From: Argyresthia goedartella
Lineage: Eukaryota; Arthropoda; Insecta; Lepidoptera; Argyresthiidae
Assembly: GCA_949825045.1 (NCBI GenBank)
Contig: OX463807.1
Span: forward strand, 40,568,749-40,632,748
Reading direction: 5' to 3'
DNA length: 64,000 nt
Part shown: positions 30,037 through 38,815 of the stretch, in pieces
Numbering within the stretch: position 1 is the first letter of the stretch
Layout: each line of letters starts with the position of its first letter
Position numbers and translations under genes: made by a program
Notes under the pieces: model-generated
Told to the model about the DNA's origin: nothing
The model's input: the letters and a program-made list of their open reading frames with translations, nothing else
Databases searched by the model: none

Positions 30037-33000
30037 CTAAATATTCTTAACTAGTTTTAGATCCTTAACATGCCAGGTGCCTAAGTCCTTTCCCGTCATA
30101 TCCTCTAAAATGTATACCAAGGGTGATTTCTTAGCGGAGACGCGACATTTGGTATATTTGGGCGCTAACTTTTTACTAAAGTACTTGTCTTTATCACTCA
30201 AGACATAAGCACGTTTTAGGACAATGTCGCCTACGCTGAATTCTGCCTCTTTCCGCCTAAGATTATAGTGCGCCGTATTTTTTTTATGTGCGTGCCAAAG
30301 AGATGCCTGTACCTTATCAAAATATTTTGACAGGTGACCCAGATTTTCAGCGTAAATGTCGCGTGGCAGAAATAGTAGTTCCTCACCCAGATCGTTATCT
30401 GTATAATGAGAACCACAAGTAACCGTTTCTCGTCCGTACACGAGGAACGATGGAGTGTAGCCAGTTGCTTCATTGACGGAGTTGTTAATGGCATACTGTA
30501 TTTTGGGAATATTAGTGTCCCAGGTTCTGTGGTCATTGTCCACGTAGGTGGAAATACATGTAACTATTGTTTTGTTATAGCGCTCGACAGTGTTTACTTG
30601 CGGAGTATATCTCGGAGAGAAGAATACGTTAGGTATCTTGTATTTCTTAAAGAGGGTATTTGTTACCGAGCTAATAAACTGGGTACCATTGTCAAGGAAT
30701 ATTGTCTGTGGGATTCCGTGGACCAGAAACACAGAGTCCTCCAGAGCCTTGACGGCAGCTTCCGAAGTAGCGCGTCGCATGGGAAAAATAAGGCAATATT
30801 TTGAGAAGCAACATGTTACGACCAAAATATAACTATTCTGCTTTCGACTGACCGGAAGTGGACCTATGAAATCAATGGATATCATTTGAAACGGCCGTGA
30901 GCATTGTTTAGGTCGACCCATCGTACCCAGCGTCGGATGGTTTTGTGGTTTGTAAGTGAGACATTTTGAACAAGAACCAACAAAACGTACGACGTCTTGG
31001 TGCATGCCCGGCCAGTAGTAACGAAGAAGTAAGCGTCGATAGGTCTTGAAAATACCCAAGTGAGCAGCAGTAGGGTCAGCATGATTCTCCTCTATGACGC
31101 TGTCACGCAATTCTTTCGGCACCACTTCCTTCCAGGAAAACTCCGAAATCATTTCGCACTTATTTTTGGAGTGGCGATAGAGAGCACCACCTTCGATCAA
31201 GTAGTTAGGAAAGAGGTTCGGCTTTTCTAAACAACCGTTATAAATGTTTTTGTACCATGTGTCAGTAGTAGTCAAATTAGAGTTGACCGTACTGATAGAA
31301 GCACATGGGAAAGCACGAGATAGTGCATCTGGAATGACATTATCGACCCCACGACGATGTTTAAGTTCGAAATTAAAGGCAGACAACCTCACACACCAGC
31401 GTGCTAGTCTTCCGGTAGGGTTGTCCAGTGACAAGAACCATTTGAGCGCGGAGTGGTCGGTGTAAACGGTAAAGGTTTTTCCGTTTTCCAAGTAACACCG
31501 CCAGTGTTCTAGAGCGGTTAAAACTGCTAGCGTCTCCCTCTCGGTTATACTGTAGTTCTTCTCAGATCCCGACAACGCCCTACTCATGTATGCAATCGGA
31601 TGTTCTTTACCATCAATCGTTTGTGTGAGCATGGCACCAATCCCAAAATTGCTCGCATCAGTGTGTACTTCGAACGGTAAATCGTAATTGGGACAAGAGA
31701 GAACCGGGGCTGATACAAGACACTCTTTTAGCTTATTAAAAGCATCATCAGCTTCAGTTGTCCACTGAAACTTGGGTGCGTTCTTCTTACTTGAAGTCAG
31801 CTGGTTGAGTGGTCCGGCAATAGTGCTAAAGTTGGGGACGAAACGGCGGTACCACGTGGCTGTTCCAAGGAAGCGTTTAAGATCTTTTTTTTTTGTGGGT
31901 GTTGGGAAATTAAGGATAGCCTCGACTTTTTCAGGATCAGTGCGAAGGCCATGCGCATCCACAACATAACCCAAGTACTTCAACTCATTTCTGAAGAACT
32001 TGCATTTTTCAAGGTTGATGGATAAGTTCGCTTGTTTTAATTTATGCAGCACGCCTAGTAGTAAGGACACGTGTTCCTCAAAGCTGCTGCTGATGATAAT
32101 AATATCATCTAAATATGCGAACGCCTTTAGATCAAAATTCCCGAACAGAAGATCGACAAGCCTTTGTTGAGTGGCAGGGGCATTGGTGAGACCGAAAGCA
32201 GTGGTCTTAAAACGGAGAGTTCCTCTGCCTGGAACATAGAATGCAGTTTTGTCTTGATCTTCTGGAGCTATTGGAATTTGCCAGAACGCTTTCGACAAAT
32301 CTACGCTAGATAAGAATTTTGCATCGCGTAGGTTGTCTAATATTTCAGTTATATAGGGTAGGTTATATGCGTCCTTTTTTGTGACCGAATTCAGTTTACG
32401 GCTGTCGAGGCAAAAGCGAGGTTGTCCATTCTTTTTATAGACAATGAGGACAGGGGACGACCAAGCGCTCTCGCAAGGTTCAACTACATCTAACGCTAGC
32501 ATTTCGTCGACTTGCTCTACCAAAATTCGCTGCTTCTCAGGTGACATTCGATAGTAACGTTGTCTTATAGGTTGAGAGTCACCAGTATCGATATGGTGAG
32601 TTATAAGACTAGTTCTACCAAGGCCCATACTGTCAGTGGAGATTTCCTGGAATTGACTGACAATTGAATCGGCTGTGGACTTTTGTGAATCAGAGAGATT
32701 ATCGTAAGACTGTATAAAAGTCTCATTTTTGTCGATACTTATTTCTGCCAAAGAAGAGTTGGACAAGGTGATGCTACCTAAGTATTTGGGACAAATATTG
32801 AAAATCCGCCAAAAGTCAATGCCTAGGATAAGTGGGCTGTCCACATTTGGTAACACGTAACCCTTAATAATGTGGAATTGTTCTTCAAAGTGAATGGGAA
32901 GATTGATGTAGCCAATACTTTGAAGGGACTGGCCTCCAGCAGCAGTCACGGAGATACAATCATCGGTAAATACTTTTAGACCATGGTCCGACAATAATTT

Positions 33001-33255
33001 ATGAGAATCATTGCCGAGAATAGTGACAGCAGATCCAGAATCGAGTAGACCAGAAGCAGGGATGTCCCCGATTCTAACGGAAATATAGGGTCTACTGTCC
33101 TTTGTTGGTTTACTATCCAGAATTGAGGCGACTCTGAAACTAGAGAAGAAGTTTCTAAGGGTTTGTAGCCATTTTTCAAAATCTACTCTATCGAAATGAC
33201 CCTTAGAACCGTCCCAATTCTGGCTAATTAGTTTTTTTGAACGGTAGGAGTACAT
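30037..33255 (-). CDS. pol: gypsy Pol polyprotein, 1072 aa: PR-RT-RH-IN
   Basis: Pol supplies the enzymes of the replication cycle. The aspartic protease has LLDSGSAVTILG with D72. The RT has VDLSKAFWQIP and the active site FAYLDDIIII (YLDD at 381-384). RNase H has VHTDASNFGIG (532-535) and VYTDHSALKW. The integrase has a zinc-binding H725-H732-C762-C765 and a DDE triad D795, D855 and E891 with 35 residues between the last two, the canonical spacing. The length is typical for a gypsy pol, and all catalytic residues seen are in place. The ATG at 33255 lies before the end of gag, but pol is more likely made by -1 frameshifting in the gag overlap. No chromodomain or env is evident. Confidence 0.95.
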   Translation of the reverse strand: MYSYRSKKLISQNWDGSKGHFDRVDFEKWLQTLRNFFSSFRVASILDSKPTKDSRPYISVRIGDIPASGLLDSGSAVTILGNDSHKLLSDHGLKVFTDDCISVTAAGGQSLQSIGYINLPIHFEEQFHIIKGYVLPNVDSPLILGIDFWRIFNICPKYLGSITLSNSSLAEISIDKNETFIQSYDNLSDSQKSTADSIVSQFQEISTDSMGLGRTSLITHHIDTGDSQPIRQRYYRMSPEKQRILVEQVDEMLALDVVEPCESAWSSPVLIVYKKNGQPRFCLDSRKLNSVTKKDAYNLPYITEILDNLRDAKFLSSVDLSKAFWQIPIAPEDQDKTAFYVPGRGTLRFKTTAFGLTNAPATQQRLVDLLFGNFDLKAFAYLDDIIIISSSFEEHVSLLLGVLHKLKQANLSINLEKCKFFRNELKYLGYVVDAHGLRTDPEKVEAILNFPTPTKKKDLKRFLGTATWYRRFVPNFSTIAGPLNQLTSSKKNAPKFQWTTEADDAFNKLKECLVSAPVLSCPNYDLPFEVHTDASNFGIGAMLTQTIDGKEHPIAYMSRALSGSEKNYSITERETLAVLTALEHWRCYLENGKTFTVYTDHSALKWFLSLDNPTGRLARWCVRLSAFNFELKHRRGVDNVIPDALSRAFPCASISTVNSNLTTTDTWYKNIYNGCLEKPNLFPNYLIEGGALYRHSKNKCEMISEFSWKEVVPKELRDSVIEENHADPTAAHLGIFKTYRRLLLRYYWPGMHQDVVRFVGSCSKCLTYKPQNHPTLGTMGRPKQCSRPFQMISIDFIGPLPVSRKQNSYILVVTCCFSKYCLIFPMRRATSEAAVKALEDSVFLVHGIPQTIFLDNGTQFISSVTNTLFKKYKIPNVFFSPRYTPQVNTVERYNKTIVTCISTYVDNDHRTWDTNIPKIQYAINNSVNEATGYTPSFLVYGRETVTCGSHYTDNDLGEELLFLPRDIYAENLGHLSKYFDKVQASLWHAHKKNTAHYNLRRKEAEFSVGDIVLKRAYVLSDKDKYFSKKLAPKYTKCRVSAKKSPLVYILEDMTGKDLGTWHVKDLKLVKNI
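33228..33240 (-). promoter_or_regulatory. -1 ribosomal frameshift site (A AAA AAC) at gag end
   Basis: The minus strand reads GTT CAA AAA AAC TAA in gag frame. The heptamer A AAA AAC is a textbook -1 slip site (X XXY YYZ) and gag's TAA follows directly. A -1 slip puts the ribosome into pol (KKLISQNW). Confidence 0.85.
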
Positions 33256-34502
33256 TTAGGGCATTCAGGTTTCTTTACACCTTTATTACCGCACCCAAAA
33301 CAGACGATGACGTCACGACTAACCTTACACTGACGAAGATGGTGAGTGTTAGAGCGGCATCTTAGACAAAAGTTATTTGACTTTACAGTTGTTGCAGGAG
33401 CGATCGCAGAGACATGGTTGTCAGATTTCGTCTTACATGGCTTGTAAGCAAATTCGGGTGCTAGTGTGTGTGTGGTAATCGTTGGTGGCTCGCGAAAGTG
33501 TGACATACGGGTTTGTATATTTTCGTAATTTTTGCACAACGTTCTCAATACCCCAATATCCACAATCTGAGTTGCCGAGGCCAACGTACTCGCATAACAT
33601 GGCCGGATATTGTGCAATAGTATCTCTAATTTGTCCTCTTCGGATAATTGTTTCGATAAGCGCGAAAACATTCCTGCCATTATGGAAAGATAAATGGTTA
33701 TCGTTTCTGATTCGCCCTGAGTGCGAGCCCTAATTTCAGAAAGTAGACGATAATCATAGTCAGTTTGGCTGAAATCCTCTAACAACAGAGATTTGAGATC
33801 CGACCAGTTGTTAACGCTATCTCTTATACTTCGGAACCAGTGCAATGCTTGATCGGTGAAAATTTCCGTTGCATAGGACAGAAGTTTGGAGTCCGAAATA
33901 TTTCTGGCCTGACACAGTTCCGAAACCCTTTCGATAAAAGCCCGAACACATGATTTCCCGTCGTACTTCAATTTACTAAGTTCGGAAGTATTGCCACGCT
34001 CGCAAGTTACAGAAATCACGCTCGCGCCACTAACAGATGGCGTTGATTCCCTACACGCAGTATTAGACGAGGAAGATATTGAAAGGGGATCCTTTGCTTG
34101 TGATAAGAGAGCTAGGATCTTCGAATAATATTTTCGGTAATTCTCCGACAGTTGATCATGGCCCGTTTCGAACTTTTCATCCGTAGGTACCCGACTTAAT
34201 CTGTGATAGACATGGTGCATCAGATTTTGTGTCCTAAGAAGAGAGGATCTATCTGGTGCAGGTCCGTCAAGAGTAGATTGCACTTTGTCCAAGATTTTGA
34301 CGACTGCAAGTAAGTCGTCCTTAGGTTCAAGGTGAGATAACAGAACGTCCTCTGACGGGTATTCTGTCACAAGTTTAGTTATTTGTTTACGTAAAATTTC
34401 TACGGTGGTGCCTGGGTTTTCACCTCTGATGGCAACTTCGTACTCCAGTTCTGCTTTGTTTAGAGAGAGAAACTTAATTTGAAAAGACATGATGCAGCTC
34501 AA
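33228..34502 (-). CDS. gag: gypsy Gag, 424 aa
   Basis: Gag is the capsid and nucleocapsid precursor. The N-terminal two thirds show a helical capsid-type region (LHWFRSIRDSVNNWSDLKSL and LSEIRARTQGESETITIYLS are typical of Ty3/gypsy capsids). Near the C-terminus a CX2CX4HX4C knuckle (CLRCRSNTHHLRQC) is followed by a second cysteine cluster (CFGCGNKGVKKPEC) in which the His position is Val. The stop TAA follows immediately after a slippery A AAA AAC, and the last 28 bases overlap pol. The start ATG at 34502 is the first of two close ATGs (the second is five codons on). Confidence 0.92.
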   Translation of the reverse strand: MSCIMSFQIKFLSLNKAELEYEVAIRGENPGTTVEILRKQITKLVTEYPSEDVLLSHLEPKDDLLAVVKILDKVQSTLDGPAPDRSSLLRTQNLMHHVYHRLSRVPTDEKFETGHDQLSENYRKYYSKILALLSQAKDPLSISSSSNTACRESTPSVSGASVISVTCERGNTSELSKLKYDGKSCVRAFIERVSELCQARNISDSKLLSYATEIFTDQALHWFRSIRDSVNNWSDLKSLLLEDFSQTDYDYRLLSEIRARTQGESETITIYLSIMAGMFSRLSKQLSEEDKLEILLHNIRPCYASTLASATQIVDIGVLRTLCKNYENIQTRMSHFREPPTITTHTLAPEFAYKPCKTKSDNHVSAIAPATTVKSNNFCLRCRSNTHHLRQCKVSRDVIVCFGCGNKGVKKPECPKCTPTVQKN

Positions 34503-34990
34503 ATAATAAATACCAAAGAGATGAGTAGTGAAAGTGTACTGATTCCTTTAGTCGCCTCTTACGACATGCACAGGAGGAAATGCAACTGCCGTATTCTTTT
34601 TTTGATTTCCCGGGACAGCACAGGAAGAGAAATCAAGGAATTGAAAATGACGCTACTAATTAGTCTCCGTTCTGTTACAAAATGATTTATGTACGTTAGG
34701 TTTTGACGGTATGAATGAAGTGAATGACGATGTAGAAAAAAATATATATGTTAAAACTGCAAATAAAAATATTGCAACTAGTGGGTAGGTGGTTAATTTT
34801 TTTTTATAAGAGAACGAGAAATTAAAACCAACGTAGGAATTTGAAAAAAACACTACAATTTAAAAGTTTGAATAATAACCACGTACACAGAAGTTGCTAA
34901 GCAAAACCAAAATTACAACACAGGTAAACGTTTACAAAAACACGCACACACAAACAACTAACTACTTACAGCGTAAGCAAGGCCAGACTA

Positions 34991-35008
34991 ACCACGTTAT
35001 GGGCGCCA
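34991..35008 (-). promoter_or_regulatory. gypsy primer-binding site, tRNA-Lys-like
   Basis: One base inside the 5' LTR the minus strand reads TGGCGCCCATAACGTGGT. The first nine bases match the tRNA-Lys-type PBS used by many gypsy elements (TGGCGCCCA). The later part deviates by an inserted base pair relative to what I recall, so the exact primer tRNA is uncertain. Confidence 0.7.
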
Positions 35009-35009
35009 C

Positions 35010-35701
35010 TGTGACGTCCCTACTTGGAGAGGAATAAAAAGATTCCAAATAGGTAGCCAACAAGAAATTTTATTTAACGTGGGTTCTCCAAATGTAGTCT
35101 GACCCTGGTTACGCAGCAACGAATCTTCCCTGCGGGTTTTGCCGTAGTCGGAGTGCCGCTGACGTCGGAGAAGTAACAGTCCGAATGCAGCCGGAGCAGG
35201 GAAGCAGGTTAGCCCGAAGCGGTGTCAGGAACCGGGAAACCGTAGGGTAGTCGGGAAAAGCGGTGATCCCGAAGAGGTGCCAGGAACCCCGAACTCAATC
35301 GGGGTTAATATGAAGCACAGACAAAACTAAAACGTAACTACTAGCAGTACGTTATGATTAAACGCAAGCAACCACTGCTTAGAGTCGCTCGTCGGCGTAC
35401 GGTAAAAAGGGACCGTTACAGAGCGCCAGCAGGACGGACGTGCGCACAGTGCCGAGTGAGTTTTCGGAATGACGCCGGCGCCGCAAAGTCAAGTTGCGGT
35501 CACGGCTGGTCAGTTTAAAACGGGCCAATCACAGCAGAGCGAGCGAGCTGTCAACAGTGGAATGCTGCTAGTACAGCGCGTGAAAATTAATACTGTGATT
35601 ACTAGCCTCATTTGGTAGTTTTATTAAGAGAATTACTACTTAAATTTAAAATAAGACCAGTTAATGATAGAGTGAAGACAACGGTAACTTACAACGTTAC
35701 A
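35010..35701 (-). repeat. gypsy 5' LTR
   Basis: 692 bp, matching the 29289-29980 copy by eye. It carries the promoter for element transcription on the minus strand. Confidence 0.95.
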
Positions 35702-36167
35702 ACATTAAGCTTGGTAGTGAAGCAAAGGTAGTTGATTTTGGTCTATCCGACCACTCAGCCCAACTTCTAAAATGCCCAGTTAGGAAAACGTGTAAAATAA
35801 CTCATGGAAGATACAAAGAAGAGACTATAGTAAGGAAAATATGATGAAATTTCAACAACACCTGCAGTCTTTATCGTTCTCAGAAGTTTATATTTGTAAT
35901 GATCCCAACAAAGCTTACGTTTGCTTCTTTGAACTATTCAGTCTAATATATGATCTATGCTTTCCTTATATATCCTAAACTATAAAAACAGACAAAAAAC
36001 CCAAATGGATATCTCGCGGGATCAAAACCTGTAGCAAAAAACAAAGAACTCTACTTTGGAATTATAGATCTAAATCCACTCCAGAGAACCATGAAGCTTT
36101 TAAAACATATCAGGCAAGTTTTAAGAAAATAATTAAACTAACTCAAAAATCGCAAAATGACTACAAA
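35702..36167 (+). pseudogene. LINE C ORF2: end of endonuclease and linker
   Basis: The first codons after the gypsy complete the endonuclease (VVDFGLSDHSAQLL has the SDH catalytic block). The linker then runs to the RT with at least two frameshifts or stops (after VRKI at about 35840 and near 35976). Motifs such as KPKWISRGIKTCSKKQRTL, common upstream of the RT in CR1-like ORF2, can be followed between frames. The sequence is non-functional as it stands. Confidence 0.75.
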
Positions 36168-37433
36168 ATGAAAATAAGTACCAACAAGTCTAAAACAGCT
36201 TGGAATATAATAAATAGCGCTAGGTCTTCACTACCTAACATACCCATATTTAAAATTAAAACAGATGCTGGTGAAATCTCGGATCCTCAACAGATAGTTG
36301 AAGCTTTTAATAATTATTTCGTTGACCATATTGGACCAATCAGTAAATCAACATCCAATGACACATACATTGCCAAAATCATGACACAAACACAATCAAT
36401 GTTTATGCCTCCAACTAACCCAAACAATATCATTGATGCCATTAGTCAATTAAAAAATAAGAACAGTGTAGGTTTTGACGGGTTCCACACAAAGATATTA
36501 AAGAAAGTCCAGCATGTAATTGCCCAACCCATCAGTCACATTGTTAACCTTGCCATAGAGTATGGATCGTATCCAGAGGCGCTTAAACCAGTGATTGTGA
36601 AACCATTATATAAAAAATCTGAAGGATCAGAAATGAAGACCTATAGACCAATTGCGCTAACCTCCATTATGTCCAAAGTATTTGAAAACATCCTCAGTAA
36701 GGCTTTAGTTGCATACCTTGACAAATTTAATATTTTAGTGGACGAACAGAAAGGATTCCGTAAAGGCAAAACAATCAATATGGCTGTGTACGATTTCCTG
36801 AACGAGGTAATTACAAGTATGGATGTAAGAAAACCAATTGTTGCAATCTATATGGACATGACCAAAGCGTTCGATTATGTAGATCATACACTTCTTGGTA
36901 TACGTGGAAATGTATTGAGTCTTATAGAGTCGAATTTAGAAAATAAGAAACAGTATACTGAAATTCCTACAATATGTACAAATAATAAAGTTGAACGTAC
37001 TTACAAATCAAAAGAGAGACAAATTCTGTGCGGTGTACCCCAGGGAAGTGTCTTTGGGCCCCTATTATTTATAATTTATATTAATGACCTATCTAGTAAC
37101 ACAACTAACCCGATGACATTGTTTGCTGATGATAGTACAATGATAATTAAATGTGATGAATCTATGGATAGTAATTTTAAGATAAATGACGCTTTAAAAG
37201 GAATTATTGACTGGATGACTAATAAAAACTTGTTAGTAAACTTATATAAAACAAAACTTATGAACTTTTTCCAGAGACAATCAAAATTAGATGCTTTAAA
37301 TATTCAATATGAGAGTACACAAATAGAAGAAGTTGTAACAACAAAATTCGTAAGTTTAGTTATAGACAACAAATTGAATTGGAAGGCACACTGTATTCAA
37401 CTTTGTCAAAGATTAAGTAGTTCGGCATATTAG
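36168..37433 (+). pseudogene. LINE C reverse transcriptase
   Basis: The 421-codon RT frame has VIVKPLYKKSEGSEMKTYRP, MDMTKAFDYVDH (motif A), LCGVPQGSVFGPLLFIIYIN and the active site LFADDSTMII with both Asp residues. After motif A the usual LYGIRG spacer is short: HTLLGIRGNV lacks about eight residues, an apparent in-frame deletion. The frame stops at LSSSAY, right at the DIRS insertion. The C-terminal part continues at 42535. Confidence 0.85.
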
Positions 37434-37497
37434 ATGATTAAACGAACTTTCCTAAAGTGAAGTTCGATCACTATTATATGAGTCGCTTCATTCGAAG

Positions 37498-37628
37498 ATA
37501 TAATGTTTTAACAGGTAGTCCCTTAAACCTACAGGCAACTAGCACGCTTTTTAGAGTAAGTCATTTGATTCAAAATCGGCATTAGTACGACCGGCGGCCG
37601 CCGCTTGGCGGGGCGGCGCTGCCCTGTA
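37498..37628. repeat. DIRS inverted terminal repeat, left
   Basis: 131 bp, reverse complement of 42375-42505 with about one mismatch (TACGACCGG against TACGTCCGG). It includes a GC-rich core GGCGGCCGCCGCTTGGCGGG. The outermost ~30 bp differ between the two ends, as usual for DIRS. Confidence 0.92.
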
Positions 37629-37691
37629 TTTCATTTTTTAGAGTCACGGACAAAACTTTCATTTTAAGATATGGGTCACCTAGGGATGGGC

Positions 37692-37737
37692 GGGTGATTA
37701 TATTTATATCTTCGAATGAAGCGACTCATATAATAGT
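37692..37737. repeat. DIRS internal complementary region (ICR)
   Basis: 37704-37737 is an exact reverse complement of the left terminus 37470-37503 (34 bp). The bases just before (ATTATATTT, 37697-37705) complement the right terminus (AAATATAAT, 42522-42530). The ICR therefore spells the junction of the two ends. It is the template that lets DIRS rebuild its ends in a circular intermediate. Confidence 0.85.
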
Positions 37738-37850
37738 ATAAAATAATAGTAATAGAAATAAAATTAGGTTAGATTGGTAATTGTATTTATTTTTACTTCA
37801 TATGCCTAATAGTCACAAAAATGGGTGCATAATGGCACTACAATCAATTT

Positions 37851-38815
37851 TTACGAATCTTCATCACTACTGATATTGTTTTCTTGGAAACAAATCGATC
37901 TAGCAAATTCATGGATATTGTTATTGATTATTGGTCGGTTATAGAATTTGGCGAAAGTCTTGTCGGTGCTGGTCCATCCAGCCGCCTTCCTAATTGTATC
38001 TAGGCTGATTCCAGCCGCAAAAGCCGTTGAAGTGGCTGAGTGCCGCGTACTGTGGGCTCCATACATATTAACGTCAATACCGCTTTCAAACAGCACTTGT
38101 TTAATCCACCTACTTAAGGTTTGACTGCTTGCAGCCTTGTGAGGTCGCTTATATGTTAGGAACAGTGTTCCCGTGCTGCCAACCCTTAAATTTTTTGTAA
38201 CAAAAATATAATCCTTAGGGGTCGTAGCGGGGCATATACTCAGTTTTTTATTGAAAAAAGGTAGATTTAATATGGGTTGCTCTCGGCCTATGGCTGAAGT
38301 TTTGATTATATCAACTATGGCAATTTTTATACTGCCTGACATTTGGGAAATATTTTCGAGCTTTATAAGAGATAGGGTTTGCATTCTGTGAGCTGTACAG
38401 ATCGCCAGCAGGGTAACTAATTTTTTAGTAATTTTTTCTAAAGATATATCGGAGTGTGGGTACCAAGAAGTCAGGTGATTCAAGACAACCTGAGGATTCC
38501 ACGTGGAATTATATTTAGGTATTAATGGTCTTGTCCTAAAGGCCCCTTTTAAAAGTCTTTTTATACAGTCATTAGTACCTATCTCGCTGCCGAGCAGCAA
38601 GGATAACGCCGAACGGTGGCTGTTTAGGGAACCATAAGAGCAACCCTTATTAAATATTTCCGTTAGAAACGAAAGTACGTCAGGAATTGATAGGTGGTAG
38701 ACATCTATATTTTTAGAACTGCAATATTACCACCAAAGTTTTATGGTTACGTTGTATTGCTTTATAGTGGTCTGAGCCAATGAGGCTAGCATTAGGGGTA
38801 TTGCCTCTAGCGGGG
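37851..38815 (-). pseudogene. DIRS tyrosine recombinase (one nonsense codon)
   Basis: The enzyme integrates the circular DNA copy. The main frame 38600-37851 holds the catalytic set: R72 (CTAHRMQTLS), H183-x-x-R186 (HSTRHSATS), W209 in the H/W position (AGWTSTDKTF) and Y220 (AKFYNRP). Upstream the same frame continues over an N-terminal SAM-like domain to about 38815, overlapping the RNase H ORF end. It is interrupted by a TAA at 38727-38729, just after IKLWW. Without that codon the frame would start inside the RT/RH ORF, as in other DIRS. All catalytic residues are intact, so this is a barely decayed gene. Confidence 0.88.

Larger units (their letters stand above)
29289..35701 (-). mobile_element. 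Complete Ty3/gypsy LTR retrotransposon, apparently intact
   Basis: Two LTRs of 692 bp (29289-29980 and 35010-35701) read the same base for base by eye. They begin TGTGACGTCC and end ACGTTACA on the plus strand. A 4-bp target duplication ACAT lies at 29285-29288 and 35702-35705. On the minus strand a primer site, gag, pol and a polypurine tract are in canonical order, with no stop in either gene. Gag and pol overlap in the -1 arrangement at a classic slip heptamer. There is no env. Total length is 6413 bp. Identical LTRs and open ORFs indicate a very recent insertion that may still be mobile. Confidence 0.95.

Noticed and set aside
29981..35009. An env gene in the gypsy element
   Set aside because: After pol only about 40 bp remain before the polypurine tract. 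There is no room for env, so it is not an errantivirus-type element.
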